Below, one piece after another: positions 15,990-24,638 of a stretch of DNA of 45,508 nucleotides. How positions within the stretch are numbered: the stretch's first letter is position 1; the number at the start of each line of letters is the position of its first letter. Source of the stretch: Porcincola sp945869225 (GTDB lineage: Bacteria > Bacillota > Clostridia > Lachnospirales > Lachnospiraceae); contig NZ_JBQKGW010000021.1 in the NCBI RefSeq assembly GCF_052118625.1, positions 1-45,508 of the forward strand. The letters are read 5' to 3'. Below the pieces are notes generated by a model. That model ran no database searches. It was not told the DNA's origin and saw nothing but the letters and a program-made list of their open reading frames with translations. A program made the translations under genes and the position numbers.

Positions 15990-16302
15990 CTTGCCTTTCT
16001 TTACTCCCTCTATAATCTCACCCTGCTATTCCAGAGCAGTAAATCTTCACTAATGAAATACACTATTGTACGCTTACCAAGAACCCCAGTCCCTACTCTT
16101 CCATTCGCCCGCGGGTCTAATCATTCACTCGCCTATCAATCGCTGACCAACCCGTGAATGAATGCCGGAGCATGGAATACAAACGTTCATAAGCAAGCGA
16201 TTGTTAAGCTCAGTGAAGAAAAGGCACCCCTTTTTCATTCGTCTCACAACCTGCAACATATGGAATAACTCTATTAAGTAAGAATGATTCCAATTTATAG
16301 GA
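15990..16302. other. Gene-free spacer between the initiating transferase and the pssD-like gene
   Basis: No supported gene is visible on either strand. The open frames crossing it are shadows of the neighbouring transferase. An 8-bp inverted repeat (TCATTCAC at 16122-16129 and its complement near 16155) is present. It is the point where base composition starts to drop toward the AT-rich capsule genes. A promoter for the downstream genes could lie here, but none is convincing. Confidence 0.4.
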
Positions 16303-17862
16303 TCACGCAGCCCCATTGTCCTTCTTGAATGCAAGCCCAATCGTCTTAAACAGGATCTTAATATCCCCTCTAATCGACCAATTGTCAATGTACTGGCAGT
16401 CCAGCCGGACTACTTCCTCAAAGTCCTTGATATCGGACCTTCCAGAGACCTGCCAGAGGCCTGTCATACCGGGTTTCATGCTGAGTCTGCGTTTGTGGTA
16501 GCTGTTGTACTGGTTGAACTCGCTGACTGTCGGCGGACGGGTTCCCACAAGAGACATCTCTCCTTTGAGTACGTTCCAGAACTGAGGAAACTCATCCAGA
16601 CTGGTCTTGCGGATAAAGCGCCCAACCCTCGTGATCCGGGGGTCATCCTCCATCTTGAACATCAGCCCATTCATCTCATTTTGGGCAAGCAGCTCTTTCA
16701 GGTGAGCCTCCGCATCCTGATACATGCTTCGGAACTTATACATCTTGAACTTACGACCATTTTTCCCGATGCGAACCTGTCCAAAGAAGATTGGTCCAGG
16801 CGAATCATGCTTGATCATCGGACCGAGAACCAATGTAAGAACTCCTGCAATCACAAGTCCGACGATGGAGCCTGCTATGTCAATCGCTCTCTTCATGATC
16901 TGCTGCCTGACACGCTTGTGCGGCCTGTCAAGAATCAGCGCCGGTCGATTGTTGAAGCCATATTCAAGCTCTCTTGTATAGATTGTCTGCTGAATTGGCG
17001 TATCGGAATCTTCCTGAATCTGCTGCCTGCTGTAACCAGAGATCTCCGCCAACGCTTTTTCTGTAACAGTTTTCTCCAGTTTCACGATCTCCGGAATATT
17101 GATGTGTACACGGATCCCCATGCAGATCATCTCCCGGGCAGCTTCCATAACCAGTGGGCGCTCGTTTTCATCGACCTCGATGAAAACCTCATCGATCGCG
17201 TCACGCTTTACCTGTTCGATCAATGTCTCGGCTGTGGAAGTAACAGGTACTTTACAGACTGTCTTCTGCTCCCCACCGGTCTTTTCATCTATCAGGCATA
17301 GACCTACAACCTTTCGTGCCCAGTCTTCTTTCAGTGTCCGGACCAGTTTTTCTGCTCGCCTGCTGTTCGTTACAACACCGACATATGTTGCCGATGGAGA
17401 CTTATGAAAGTTTTCGACAACAACAGAAGAGATATACATCCATTCTGCAGTCATCAGGATAAAATTGAGCAGCAGTGTTGTCCCAAAAAAGTATCTGGAT
17501 GCCGATACCCCATTCTTGGCAAGAATCAGAAGGGTTGCCCAGCTGCATGCAAAGATCAAAGTCTCACGTAACGATCTGCCTGCACACTGCCATAGCGGCA
17601 TCTTTTCAAAATGATAGTTGAATTTCCGAAGAATTACAATGATTGTCACGACGGCGGAAATTGCGACGGGCAGCGCTGCGTCCAGGATAAAGCTGCCCTT
17701 GAAGAAGCTGGCGTCCAGTTTTCCTGCTCCATGAAGAACCACAAGTGCAATGCCTGCGCTTCCAACTGCTATCAGCAGGTACGAGAAAAACACCACCTGG
17801 AATTCGAGTTGTTTCCTTTTCGTATAAATACTTCCACCCCCCCTCCCGAAATATTCCAACAA
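16303..17862 (-). CDS. Undecaprenyl-phosphate sugar phosphotransferase (WbaP/CpsE-like initiating transferase)
   Basis: This 519-residue polyprenyl glycosylphosphotransferase starts repeat-unit synthesis by moving sugar-1-phosphate to undecaprenyl phosphate. Four or five N-terminal transmembrane segments (about residues 20-150) are followed by a CoA-binding-like domain (TYVGVVTNSRRAEKLV). The catalytic bacterial sugar transferase domain (about 325-515) has KRAIDIAGSIVGLV, DSPGPIFFGQVRIGKNG, KMYKFRSM, KTSLDEFPQFWNVLKGEMSL, VGTRPP and MKPGMTGLWQVSGRS. The frame opens at a TTG (17862) with a poor ribosome site, and seven G follow within ten codons. A G-tract length change would break this reading frame. 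No better in-frame start was found. Confidence 0.9.
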   Translation of the reverse strand: MLEYFGRGGGSIYTKRKQLEFQVVFFSYLLIAVGSAGIALVVLHGAGKLDASFFKGSFILDAALPVAISAVVTIIVILRKFNYHFEKMPLWQCAGRSLRETLIFACSWATLLILAKNGVSASRYFFGTTLLLNFILMTAEWMYISSVVVENFHKSPSATYVGVVTNSRRAEKLVRTLKEDWARKVVGLCLIDEKTGGEQKTVCKVPVTSTAETLIEQVKRDAIDEVFIEVDENERPLVMEAAREMICMGIRVHINIPEIVKLEKTVTEKALAEISGYSRQQIQEDSDTPIQQTIYTRELEYGFNNRPALILDRPHKRVRQQIMKRAIDIAGSIVGLVIAGVLTLVLGPMIKHDSPGPIFFGQVRIGKNGRKFKMYKFRSMYQDAEAHLKELLAQNEMNGLMFKMEDDPRITRVGRFIRKTSLDEFPQFWNVLKGEMSLVGTRPPTVSEFNQYNSYHKRRLSMKPGMTGLWQVSGRSDIKDFEEVVRLDCQYIDNWSIRGDIKILFKTIGLAFKKDNGAA

Positions 17863-17902
17863 TTTACCAATAGAGCTGATTGTCTGTATATCCCGGAAGA
17901 TT

Positions 17903-18631
17903 TTATCCGCTTACCGCAGATGTAAAGATCCTCTGATTCATGTCAAGGATCTCCTGAAGCTCTCCTTTCAGTCCGTGTGCCTGAAGACTTTCAATCGCTT
18001 TCTCCATATTTGGCGGTCTGGTCACCGTATTGTGGCTGTCCGTTCCAAGCACCTGAATACTTCCATGCCGAATCAGACGAAGCGCTTTGCGCTCCGTACT
18101 TCCACCTGCGAAATTGCCCGCATTGAGCTGAATCAGGACATTCAGATTCATCAGTGCTTCGATATAGGCAGGCTCAGCCACGCTACTGTACCGTTCGATA
18201 TGCGCGATGACAGGGACGACACCTAACAGATTTGCAATTCGTTCGACGCCCCGTACTGTGCGGTCTGTCCAGGGGGTGAAGGGCATCTCTAAAAGCAGGT
18301 ATCTGGACTTGCCGTAGCAAAGACGTTCCAGTTCCTGTTCGCTTTCAAGTGTCTCACGGAAAGCAACCTCTGCACCAAAACAGATATTTGGAATGGCCAC
18401 CGGGCTTCTGGCTCTTAGCTCTGCCAGAAGTCTGCCAGCAGCCTTTTTGCGGCGAGTTAAAAAGCTCTCGATGGACTCGACTGCATAGTAATGAGGCGTT
18501 GCAGCGACCCCTCTGCAGCCCTGCCGATACTGCTCCTCCAGAAGTCTGACAGACTCCTCCGGTGTCTTGCAGCCATCGTCCATCCCCGGCAGAAAATGGC
18601 AGTGCAAGTCAAAAAACTCAATTGTCCCCAT
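17903..18631 (-). CDS. cpsB: CpsB/YwqE-type protein-tyrosine phosphatase (PHP family)
   Basis: This 242-residue manganese-dependent phosphatase dephosphorylates the CpsD kinase tail. Its PHP metal-binding motifs are DLHCHFLPGMDDG (residues 8-20), ATPHYY (about 44-49), the HIERY block around residue 143 and the C-terminal GTDSHN (about 196-201). All metal-ligand His and Asp positions look intact. It is preceded at a five-base distance by cpsD, and cpsC-cpsD-cpsB is a normal order for Clostridia. The start follows a strong coupling site. Confidence 0.92.
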   Translation of the reverse strand: MGTIEFFDLHCHFLPGMDDGCKTPEESVRLLEEQYRQGCRGVAATPHYYAVESIESFLTRRKKAAGRLLAELRARSPVAIPNICFGAEVAFRETLESEQELERLCYGKSRYLLLEMPFTPWTDRTVRGVERIANLLGVVPVIAHIERYSSVAEPAYIEALMNLNVLIQLNAGNFAGGSTERKALRLIRHGSIQVLGTDSHNTVTRPPNMEKAIESLQAHGLKGELQEILDMNQRIFTSAVSG

Positions 18632-18636
18632 CGGAA

Positions 18637-19359
18637 TCAGTCTTTCTTATAGTAGCTGTGGTAATACTTGTTTCCGCCGGATATATCTGCATCGTTATAG
18701 ACAAACCCAATAACCTTTCCCTTCGCGAGGCGAAGCTGATCGAGAGAGTCGGCCACTGCACGGTACTCCGTTATCTCATTCCGGACAACCATCACATATC
18801 CGTCCAGAAGCGGAGCAAGAATGGCAGCATCTGCAACACTCATTACCGGTGGGAGATCCACAAAGATATAGTCATAAGCACTTCTGAGTGCCTTCAGGAT
18901 TGTCTTCATCTGAGCGGACTGAAGAAGCCAGGTCGGATCCGGCGGAATGTTGCCGGCTGGAATCACCGAAAGCATCCGATAATCCTTGGAAGACTGCGTG
19001 ACGTCCATCAGACAGTTCTGCCCGACAAGGACATCTGTGAGTCCCGGGACGGATTTGCAGCCAAGCTTCTTGCTAACCGTTGGCATGCGCAGGTCAGCTT
19101 CCACCAGGACAACCTTTTTGCCAAGCTGTGCGAAGCTGATTGCCATGTTCACGGCGTTGATACTTTTTCCATCATGTTGCAATGCACTGGTCACGCCGAT
19201 GACCTTGCTCTCATTCCCCGGCAGGGAGAACATAAGGTTTGTACGAAGCGCCTTGTAGGCCTCCTGAACCGGCCAGGCAGAAGCCTCGCTCAAAACCTGC
19301 TTCTGCTCATTCAGAAGCTCTGTTTTCTTATTGTTTCTGCTTTTGGATCCGAACGCCAT
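18637..19359 (-). CDS. cpsD: CpsD-type tyrosine autokinase (BY-kinase)
   Basis: This 240-residue cytoplasmic bacterial tyrosine kinase is activated by the C-terminal tail of CpsC. Walker A reads TSALQHDGKSI (about residues 55-65). It keeps the essential GKS but lacks the usual PGEGKS form. Walker A' VVLVEADLRMP (about 83-93) and Walker B FVDLPPVMSVADA follow. The C-terminus has the expected tyrosine cluster, KYYHSYYKKD, which is the target of CpsB. It controls chain length and export with its neighbours on both sides. Confidence 0.92.
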   Translation of the reverse strand: MAFGSKSRNNKKTELLNEQKQVLSEASAWPVQEAYKALRTNLMFSLPGNESKVIGVTSALQHDGKSINAVNMAISFAQLGKKVVLVEADLRMPTVSKKLGCKSVPGLTDVLVGQNCLMDVTQSSKDYRMLSVIPAGNIPPDPTWLLQSAQMKTILKALRSAYDYIFVDLPPVMSVADAAILAPLLDGYVMVVRNEITEYRAVADSLDQLRLAKGKVIGFVYNDADISGGNKYYHSYYKKD

Positions 19360-19388
19360 ATCTGTCTATGTCCTTTTTGTTCTGCTGC

Positions 19389-20195
19389 TCACCTGCTGGC
19401 TGTCTTCTGGTGGCTCTGGTAATAATACCCGCGGCCAGCCTTTTTCTGTGCTGCCGCCTCGAAGTCCGGAATGGTTCCAAGAATTGAGATTCCGAATCGT
19501 TTCTCCAGCTCATCCGCACTGCGGATCCGGTCATCCATCAGATCCTGGACGGTCACAATTGCAAGCGCAATCAGCAGTCCCAGCAATGCACCGACGATGG
19601 TATTCTTCTTGAGGCTTGGGGAATACCGTTGTCTCGCAAGCACCGGTTTGGACACAACCTTCATCGAGCTTCCCTCGACGATATCCGAGATATAGGAAGG
19701 TGCGGCCTTCGCAATCGCGTCCGCAAGCTTCTTCGCTTCCTGTGGACTGCGCATCGTGACATTCAGCGTCACCAGCTGCGTATTCGTCTGAATATCGGTT
19801 GTGATATCCCCGGCGACTTCCTCATATTCATATGTGAGCTTTGATATTTTCAGGGCATCCTCGACCAGCGGGCGGCTCTTCATGATAACCGCATACGTCT
19901 GTGCAAGAAACTGGCTGGCCGCTGTATCGCCATTGTTCAGCGACTGGATGTCATTATCACTGCTTGTTGAATGGTTGTTTACATAGGCTGTAAAGCTGGA
20001 ACGATAGGTCGGCCTGATAGCGATCACTGTAACTGCGAAAGCCAGGATACCGCCCAGAACGGTCAGGGCAAGAACAAAGAGCCGTTTCTTCCAGATAGCC
20101 CTTGCAACTTCCAGCAGATCAATCTCTGTCACATCGTTTTTCTCTCCTGATGGTCTGCTATACGCCATATCTGTACTGCCAGGGCTTCTGTTCAA
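19389..20195 (-). CDS. cpsC: CpsC/Wzz-type chain-length determinant and kinase activator
   Basis: This 268-residue polysaccharide co-polymerase has two transmembrane helices. The first, LFVLALTVLGGILAFAVTVI, is at about residues 35-54, and the second, NTIVGALLGLLIALAIVTV, is at about 198-216. Between them is an extracellular domain, and before them an N-terminal Wzz motif (EIDLLEVARAIWKKR). The C-terminal cytoplasmic tail, with RFGISILGTIPDFE, is the CpsD-activating segment. The start is TTG with an excellent GGGAGGGAAGG seven bases upstream. ATG at 20168 is an alternative. It is the first gene of the leftward capsule operon. Confidence 0.92.
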   Translation of the reverse strand: MNRSPGSTDMAYSRPSGEKNDVTEIDLLEVARAIWKKRLFVLALTVLGGILAFAVTVIAIRPTYRSSFTAYVNNHSTSSDNDIQSLNNGDTAASQFLAQTYAVIMKSRPLVEDALKISKLTYEYEEVAGDITTDIQTNTQLVTLNVTMRSPQEAKKLADAIAKAAPSYISDIVEGSSMKVVSKPVLARQRYSPSLKKNTIVGALLGLLIALAIVTVQDLMDDRIRSADELEKRFGISILGTIPDFEAAAQKKAGRGYYYQSHQKTASR

Positions 20196-20271
20196 TGCCC
20201 TTCCCTCCCTCTAGAACTGTAAATTTTCAAAGTATGCTTAATTGCACGATTTATTAACTCATCTAAACTTT

Positions 20272-20300
20272 ATTATAATCAATTTTTGATAATATACCAC
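20272..20300 (-). promoter_or_regulatory. Putative promoter of the capsule operon
   Basis: On the minus strand a perfect TATAAT (20272-20277) lies about 75 bases before the cpsC start, in an AT-rich stretch. The corresponding -35 region is weak. It is the only good -10 box between the xdh operon end and cpsC, so it is the best candidate for the start of capsule transcription. Confidence 0.35.
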
Positions 20301-20383
20301 TCCGAAAAACCGTCAACTAAATAGAAGTTCCTTGTACATCCTGCCTAAACATTCTATGAATACGCCCAGAGAGAAGAACTGGC

Positions 20384-20420
20384 ATAGGCTGGCAGCCCTG
20401 GTTCAGGACTGCCAGCCTAT
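20384..20420 (-). terminator. Long hairpin downstream of the molybdenum hydroxylase operon
   Basis: A perfect 12-bp inverted repeat (20384-20395 with 20409-20420) is extended by an inner CCTG/CAGG pair in the loop. It lies 85 bases beyond the Fe-S subunit gene on the minus strand and is followed there by only a weak pyrimidine stretch (TTCTTCTC). It probably ends the selenium/xdh transcript before the capsule promoter. Confidence 0.5.
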
Positions 20421-20504
20421 CATAGAAGTCGGTATATTCGGCGTCGATTGTAAACTGTGATGTATGTAAATTCAAGATGGGGCAGATTTTGTGACAAGAA
20501 TTAT

Positions 20505-20972
20505 TCAATGATACCCGACGACTTTCTCAAGTGCGTTCAGGATATTCTCATATCCTGTGCAGCGGCAGAGATGGCCGGAGATGAGCTTGCGGAGCTCTTC
20601 CCGAGTGTACTTTCTTCCGCTGTTTGCAAGCTCCACCCCGGTCAAAATCAGGCCTGGCGTGCAGAAGCCGCACTGGACAGCCGCTTCATCGATGAAGGCC
20701 TGCTGTACTTCGTTAAGCTCTCCCGTCGGACTCTTGAGCCCCTCGACGGTCAGGATGTGCTTGCCTTCTGCCCACATGGTCAGGTAAAGGCAGGAATCCA
20801 CGGCTGTCCCGTCAATCAGAACGGTGCAGGCGCCGCATTCGCCAACGCCGCAGCCTCTCTTGACGGATGTCAGGTTCAGCCGGTTCCTGAGGGTGTCGAG
20901 AAGGCTTTCTCTCGGATCGACGGCAAGTTCTTTCTCTTCTCCGTTGACGGTCATATGGACAATCTCAAGCAT
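20505..20972 (-). CDS. xdhC: Xanthine dehydrogenase-family 2Fe-2S subunit
   Basis: This 155-residue small subunit carries two [2Fe-2S] clusters that relay electrons from the Mo centre to FAD. The N-terminal plant-ferredoxin cluster is CGVGECGACTVLIDG (about residues 40-54) plus a fourth Cys in DSCLYL. The C-terminal cluster is CGFCTPGLIL and CRCTGYENI. The ATG at 20972 is chosen for its GGTGAG at six bases. It lies within the last codons of the FAD subunit gene, so the two are coupled. It is the last gene of the operon. Confidence 0.93.
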   Translation of the reverse strand: MLEIVHMTVNGEEKELAVDPRESLLDTLRNRLNLTSVKRGCGVGECGACTVLIDGTAVDSCLYLTMWAEGKHILTVEGLKSPTGELNEVQQAFIDEAAVQCGFCTPGLILTGVELANSGRKYTREELRKLISGHLCRCTGYENILNALEKVVGYH

Positions 20973-22095
20973 GATTCTCACCGCCTTTCCCGCAGCTTAC
21001 GTCTTCACCGTCATCCGCGGTGCCAGCCGCATCTGCTGTGCCCTGTGTCTTTGTCTCATCCATCGTCTGTTCTTCTCCGAATTCAACCGGCGGGAAGTCT
21101 CCTGCTCCGGGGGTTCCTTTTCCGATGCCTCTGAGGATGGCCTGCTCAAGGGCGCGTTTTGCCATCTCCCTGATGAGCTGAACACGGAATTCCTTTGAAG
21201 CGCGCCAGGAGGAACGGGGGTGGACCTCTTCCTCAACGTGCGTGGCGATGATCTCATAGATCGCCGGATCGTCTGCCGCCATGCCCTTCAGCATCTGTTC
21301 GGTCTTTCTGCAGCGGATCGGGGTCGGTGCCGCGACACCGTAGCCAATCCTGACATCTGCCAGACGGAAGCCGGCACCCGGAAGTACCGCACTGCCTGCG
21401 GCATCCTCCCGCCGTGTGGCTGAACTGCCCTGTATTCCATCTGTCTCTTCTGCCTCTGCCTGCTCTGCGCCTGCTGCCTCCAGCTTCACCCTGACGCAGC
21501 ATCCAAGCGTTGCGATTTCCATCGAGCGTCTCTTGCCATACTTGATGTAGCAGCCGGAGTAGCCGACATAGTCTTCTGGTTTTACCAGGATCGCAATCAG
21601 AACCTCGTCCCGCCTGCGGACCGTTTTGCCGGGACCTGTGTAGAATTCAGTGACTGGAACCTCTCTGGAACCCTCCGGTCCCTGCAGGACGAGGGTGGCA
21701 TCGAGCGTCTGCATCGTTGCGCCGGAGTCCGCGGAGGTGGCGCCATTACAGAGGTTGCCGCCGATGGTGCCCATATTCCGGATCTGCGGACCGCCGACCG
21801 TGTCGACCGCCTCCCCCAGATACGGGAAACTTTCCCGGATGATGGGATCATTCGTGATGTCTGTAAAACAGGTGGCCGGTCCGATCACAATCGTTCCGTC
21901 TGTCAGCCTGTCCACGCCCTTCAGCTCCGGGATCTCATGGATGCTGACCAGATCGCAGCCGGCATCCTTGCCGGAACGGAGCTTCACGAGCACGTCTGTC
22001 CCGCCGGCGATGACTTCAGCCTTCTCGTCAGCAGCAAGGTGCGCGACGGCATCCTCGACCGACTTTGCCTCGTAGTAATTCTCAATATCGTACAT
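20965..22095 (-). CDS. xdhB: Xanthine dehydrogenase-family FAD-binding subunit with low-complexity insertions
   Basis: This is the FAD subunit of the molybdenum hydroxylase, transferring electrons from the Fe-S clusters to NAD or another acceptor. FAD motifs are AEVIAGGTDVLVKLRSG (about residues 28-44) and TIGGNLCNGATSADSG (about 109-124). The protein is 376 residues, well above the usual 290 or so. The excess comes from a hydrophilic insertion, AGAEQAEAEETDGIQGSS and onward (about 211-240), and an Asp/Gly/Thr-rich tail after residue 330. These look like added linkers, not domain loss. It follows the Mo subunit after 15 bases. Confidence 0.9.
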   Translation of the reverse strand: MYDIENYYEAKSVEDAVAHLAADEKAEVIAGGTDVLVKLRSGKDAGCDLVSIHEIPELKGVDRLTDGTIVIGPATCFTDITNDPIIRESFPYLGEAVDTVGGPQIRNMGTIGGNLCNGATSADSGATMQTLDATLVLQGPEGSREVPVTEFYTGPGKTVRRRDEVLIAILVKPEDYVGYSGCYIKYGKRRSMEIATLGCCVRVKLEAAGAEQAEAEETDGIQGSSATRREDAAGSAVLPGAGFRLADVRIGYGVAAPTPIRCRKTEQMLKGMAADDPAIYEIIATHVEEEVHPRSSWRASKEFRVQLIREMAKRALEQAILRGIGKGTPGAGDFPPVEFGEEQTMDETKTQGTADAAGTADDGEDVSCGKGGENHA

Positions 22096-22110
22096 ACCGC
22101 ACCGCCTTTC

Positions 22111-24624
22111 TCAGATCAGACCATGCTGCTGAAATGCCGCCACCAGCCTCTGCTGGGTCATCGGAATCTCGTTCATCGCGACACCCGTTGCGTTCAGGAT
22201 GGCATTGCGGATTGCCGGGGCAATGGAGATGACCGGCGGCTCGCCCAGCGCCTTGTTGCCGTAGGGACCCATCGGGTCGTCCATTTGCAGGAAGATCGCC
22301 TTCAGATCCGGAACGTCGAGCGCCGTTGGGATCTTGAAGTCGAGCAGGTTATTGTTCAGCGGCCTGCCTTTTTCGTTGTACAGAAGCTCCTCGCTCAGGG
22401 CGTAGCCGATGCCCATTGCCATGCCGCCATGCACCTGGGCCTCGGCCAGCTGCGGATTGAGCAGCCTGCCGGAGTCATGGACATTCACGAGATGATCGAT
22501 CTTCACGGTCCCCATCTCCATGTCCACCGTGATGTCTGCAAATGTACATCCGGATGCGTACGTATTTTCCTTGCAGTGGTTTGTGACCTCTGCTGTGATG
22601 TGTTCCGAGCGGTCGAGGGAGTAGAAGGCGTTCTCTGCAAGGTCTTTCATCGAGAGCAGCACCTTGCCGGGCTTTGCGAGGATCTTCCCGGTATCCCTCA
22701 GGATCGACTTCTTTCCGGACGGAAGATCGTCGATGTTCCAATGCTTTACGTCCGCGTCGAGCCAGCCTTTATAGCGGTCATTTTCATCCTTAGAGCCGTC
22801 CGCGATGAAGCCGTAACCGTTTTCCGCGGAGAGGTCTGCCTGCACAGGCGCGCCTTCCGGCACGATGCGCTCACAGATGTTGTTGTCGTGGATCATCAGC
22901 TCCTCCGCCGGACGGCCGAGCATGTAAGAAGCATAATCCAGAATCCGGTTGCGCAGCTCGAGGCCGCATTTCTTGACGGCCTTTCCGGTGACAAAGGACT
23001 GTCTGGACGCATACGCACCTGTGTCAAAGGGCGCCAGATCTGTATCCTGCGTCGAGACGATGTAAACCCTGTCCGGTGTGATGCCTGTGGTCTCCGAGGC
23101 CATCTGGGTGAAGACGGTGTCGGCTCCCTGGCCGATTTCGGTTGCCGACAGCTCAACCTGGACCGAGCCATCCTGGTTCAGGATCATCCGGGCGCTGGAA
23201 GTCTCCAGGGAGATCGGGTAGACGCCGACCTTGTACATGAAGATCGACATCCCGACACCGTGGCGGATGGGGCCAGTCTGGTTTGCGTACGCCTTCCGCT
23301 TTTCATCCCAGTGGATGTATTCCGCGCCGCGCCGCATGCACTCCTTCATGGAGTAGGAATAATAGGTGATGCCGTTGCCCGGATCCCGGAAGCCTTTTCC
23401 GACGCAGTTGTCCATCCGGAACTTCAGCGGGTCAAAGCCCTCTCTGTGGCAGATGTCGTCGATCTGGCAGTCCGCCAGAAAGACCGCCTGCGGCACGCCG
23501 TAGGCACGCATCGCGCCGGCGGAGGCAGAGTTTGTGAAGACCGTCGTCATGTCCGCACGGCAGCCGTAGGCGTCGTTGTAGAGATCCTTGTAAACCGTTG
23601 CGACAGACGCTGCAATTGCATGTCCATGGGAGGCGTACGCGCCTTTGTTCGCGTAGCCGTCAAGGGTGCGTGCGAGGAGACGGCCGTCTGTCGTGTAGAG
23701 CGCCTTCGTCTTTCCGATCACTGCGTGGCGGACTCTCGTCTGGGAGATGCACTCCTCTCGGGTGGTCTCCAGGCAGACGCAGCGGCCGCCGCAGGCAATC
23801 GACAGATAGGCGTTCAGCGGTTCATACAGGATATCCTGCTTGTTGCCGAAGCCACCGCCCAGATAAGGCTTGATCACACGGACCTTGCCGACCGGCCAGC
23901 CCAGTGCCTGGGCGATGACACGGCGCATAATGTGCGGAATCTGCGTAGAAGCTGTGACCGTGACCTTCCCGTTCACATCCACGTACGCCCAGCTTGTTGC
24001 CACCTCGATATGGCAGTGCGAAACCCGCTGCGTCCGGTATGTCTGCTCATATTCCCGGACATGCTCGGCCCCGTACTCCCTGATCGCCTTCTCCTTTGCC
24101 TGTTCATAGTCATAATCCGGTGAGGATTTGAAAGACGTATGGATCAGCTCATTCGTCTTCCGAAGGTCCGGGTGAAGCGGGGTTGCCTCCGGCTTCAGGG
24201 CATCCTCGACCGTCGTGAACGGCGGATACTCCTTATACTCGATCTTCAAAAGTCTCTCGGCGCGCTCGCACGCGACATTGTCCACGCCGACGATTGCAGC
24301 GATGTCATCCCCGTACAGCCGCACGCGCGTATTCAGAAGCTTCCGGTCTGCGATATCCTGGTGCGCCGCCTCGACGCTCCATGGGTGTCCGGCGGTCGGA
24401 AACTGGATGTCCGGCACGTCAAAGCAGGTGACAATCTTCACGACACCGGGCACCTTCTCCGCCTCCGATGTATCGATGGAAAGCACCTCGCCATTCGCAA
24501 TGGTCGAATGGACAACATGCGCGATCAGCGCGTCCTTCGGACACAGGTCATTCGTGTACTTCGCCTCTCCGGTTACCTTCCCGAAGGCGTCGACACGCTT
24601 CATGCTCTTCCCGACTACCTCCAT
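22111..24624 (-). CDS. xdhA: Molybdenum-cofactor subunit of a xanthine dehydrogenase-family hydroxylase (probably selenium-dependent)
   Basis: This 837-residue catalytic subunit hydroxylates a purine or related heterocycle at the Mo centre. Family motifs are intact: GGGFGNKQD (about residue 255), GAMRAYGVPQ with the substrate-binding Arg, EIGQGAD, and the catalytic Glu in GNKALGEPPV (about residue 795). It is somewhat longer than the E. coli XdhA type. Association with SelD, YedF and YqeB in one operon points to a labile selenium ligand on molybdenum, as in clostridial purine hydroxylase and xanthine dehydrogenase. Substrate identity (xanthine, hypoxanthine, nicotinate) cannot be read from sequence. 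Confidence 0.9.
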   Translation of the reverse strand: MEVVGKSMKRVDAFGKVTGEAKYTNDLCPKDALIAHVVHSTIANGEVLSIDTSEAEKVPGVVKIVTCFDVPDIQFPTAGHPWSVEAAHQDIADRKLLNTRVRLYGDDIAAIVGVDNVACERAERLLKIEYKEYPPFTTVEDALKPEATPLHPDLRKTNELIHTSFKSSPDYDYEQAKEKAIREYGAEHVREYEQTYRTQRVSHCHIEVATSWAYVDVNGKVTVTASTQIPHIMRRVIAQALGWPVGKVRVIKPYLGGGFGNKQDILYEPLNAYLSIACGGRCVCLETTREECISQTRVRHAVIGKTKALYTTDGRLLARTLDGYANKGAYASHGHAIAASVATVYKDLYNDAYGCRADMTTVFTNSASAGAMRAYGVPQAVFLADCQIDDICHREGFDPLKFRMDNCVGKGFRDPGNGITYYSYSMKECMRRGAEYIHWDEKRKAYANQTGPIRHGVGMSIFMYKVGVYPISLETSSARMILNQDGSVQVELSATEIGQGADTVFTQMASETTGITPDRVYIVSTQDTDLAPFDTGAYASRQSFVTGKAVKKCGLELRNRILDYASYMLGRPAEELMIHDNNICERIVPEGAPVQADLSAENGYGFIADGSKDENDRYKGWLDADVKHWNIDDLPSGKKSILRDTGKILAKPGKVLLSMKDLAENAFYSLDRSEHITAEVTNHCKENTYASGCTFADITVDMEMGTVKIDHLVNVHDSGRLLNPQLAEAQVHGGMAMGIGYALSEELLYNEKGRPLNNNLLDFKIPTALDVPDLKAIFLQMDDPMGPYGNKALGEPPVISIAPAIRNAILNATGVAMNEIPMTQQRLVAAFQQHGLI

Positions 24625-24638
24625 ACCGTGTTTACCTC

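Noticed and set aside
16125..16388. Open frame of 87 codons on the minus strand between the transferase and the pssD-like gene.
   Set aside because: Its first part is an out-of-frame shadow of the transferase, it has no start signal and its sequence has no family features.
18637..19359. Altered Walker A (LQHDGKS) as a sign of an inactive CpsD.
   Set aside because: The essential GKS lysine and serine, Walker A', Walker B and the tyrosine tail are all intact, so activity is expected.
20317..20508. Minus-strand frame of 63 codons after the Fe-S subunit gene.
   Set aside because: It runs through the 20384-20420 hairpin, has no ribosome site and shows no protein-like pattern.
21937..24123. Long plus-strand open frame of 728 codons opposite the molybdenum subunit.
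   Set aside because: It is the complementary shadow of the GC-rich xdhA gene; the minus-strand protein has all catalytic motifs. The same applies to long frames opposite the GH13, selD, ade and hydantoinase genes.
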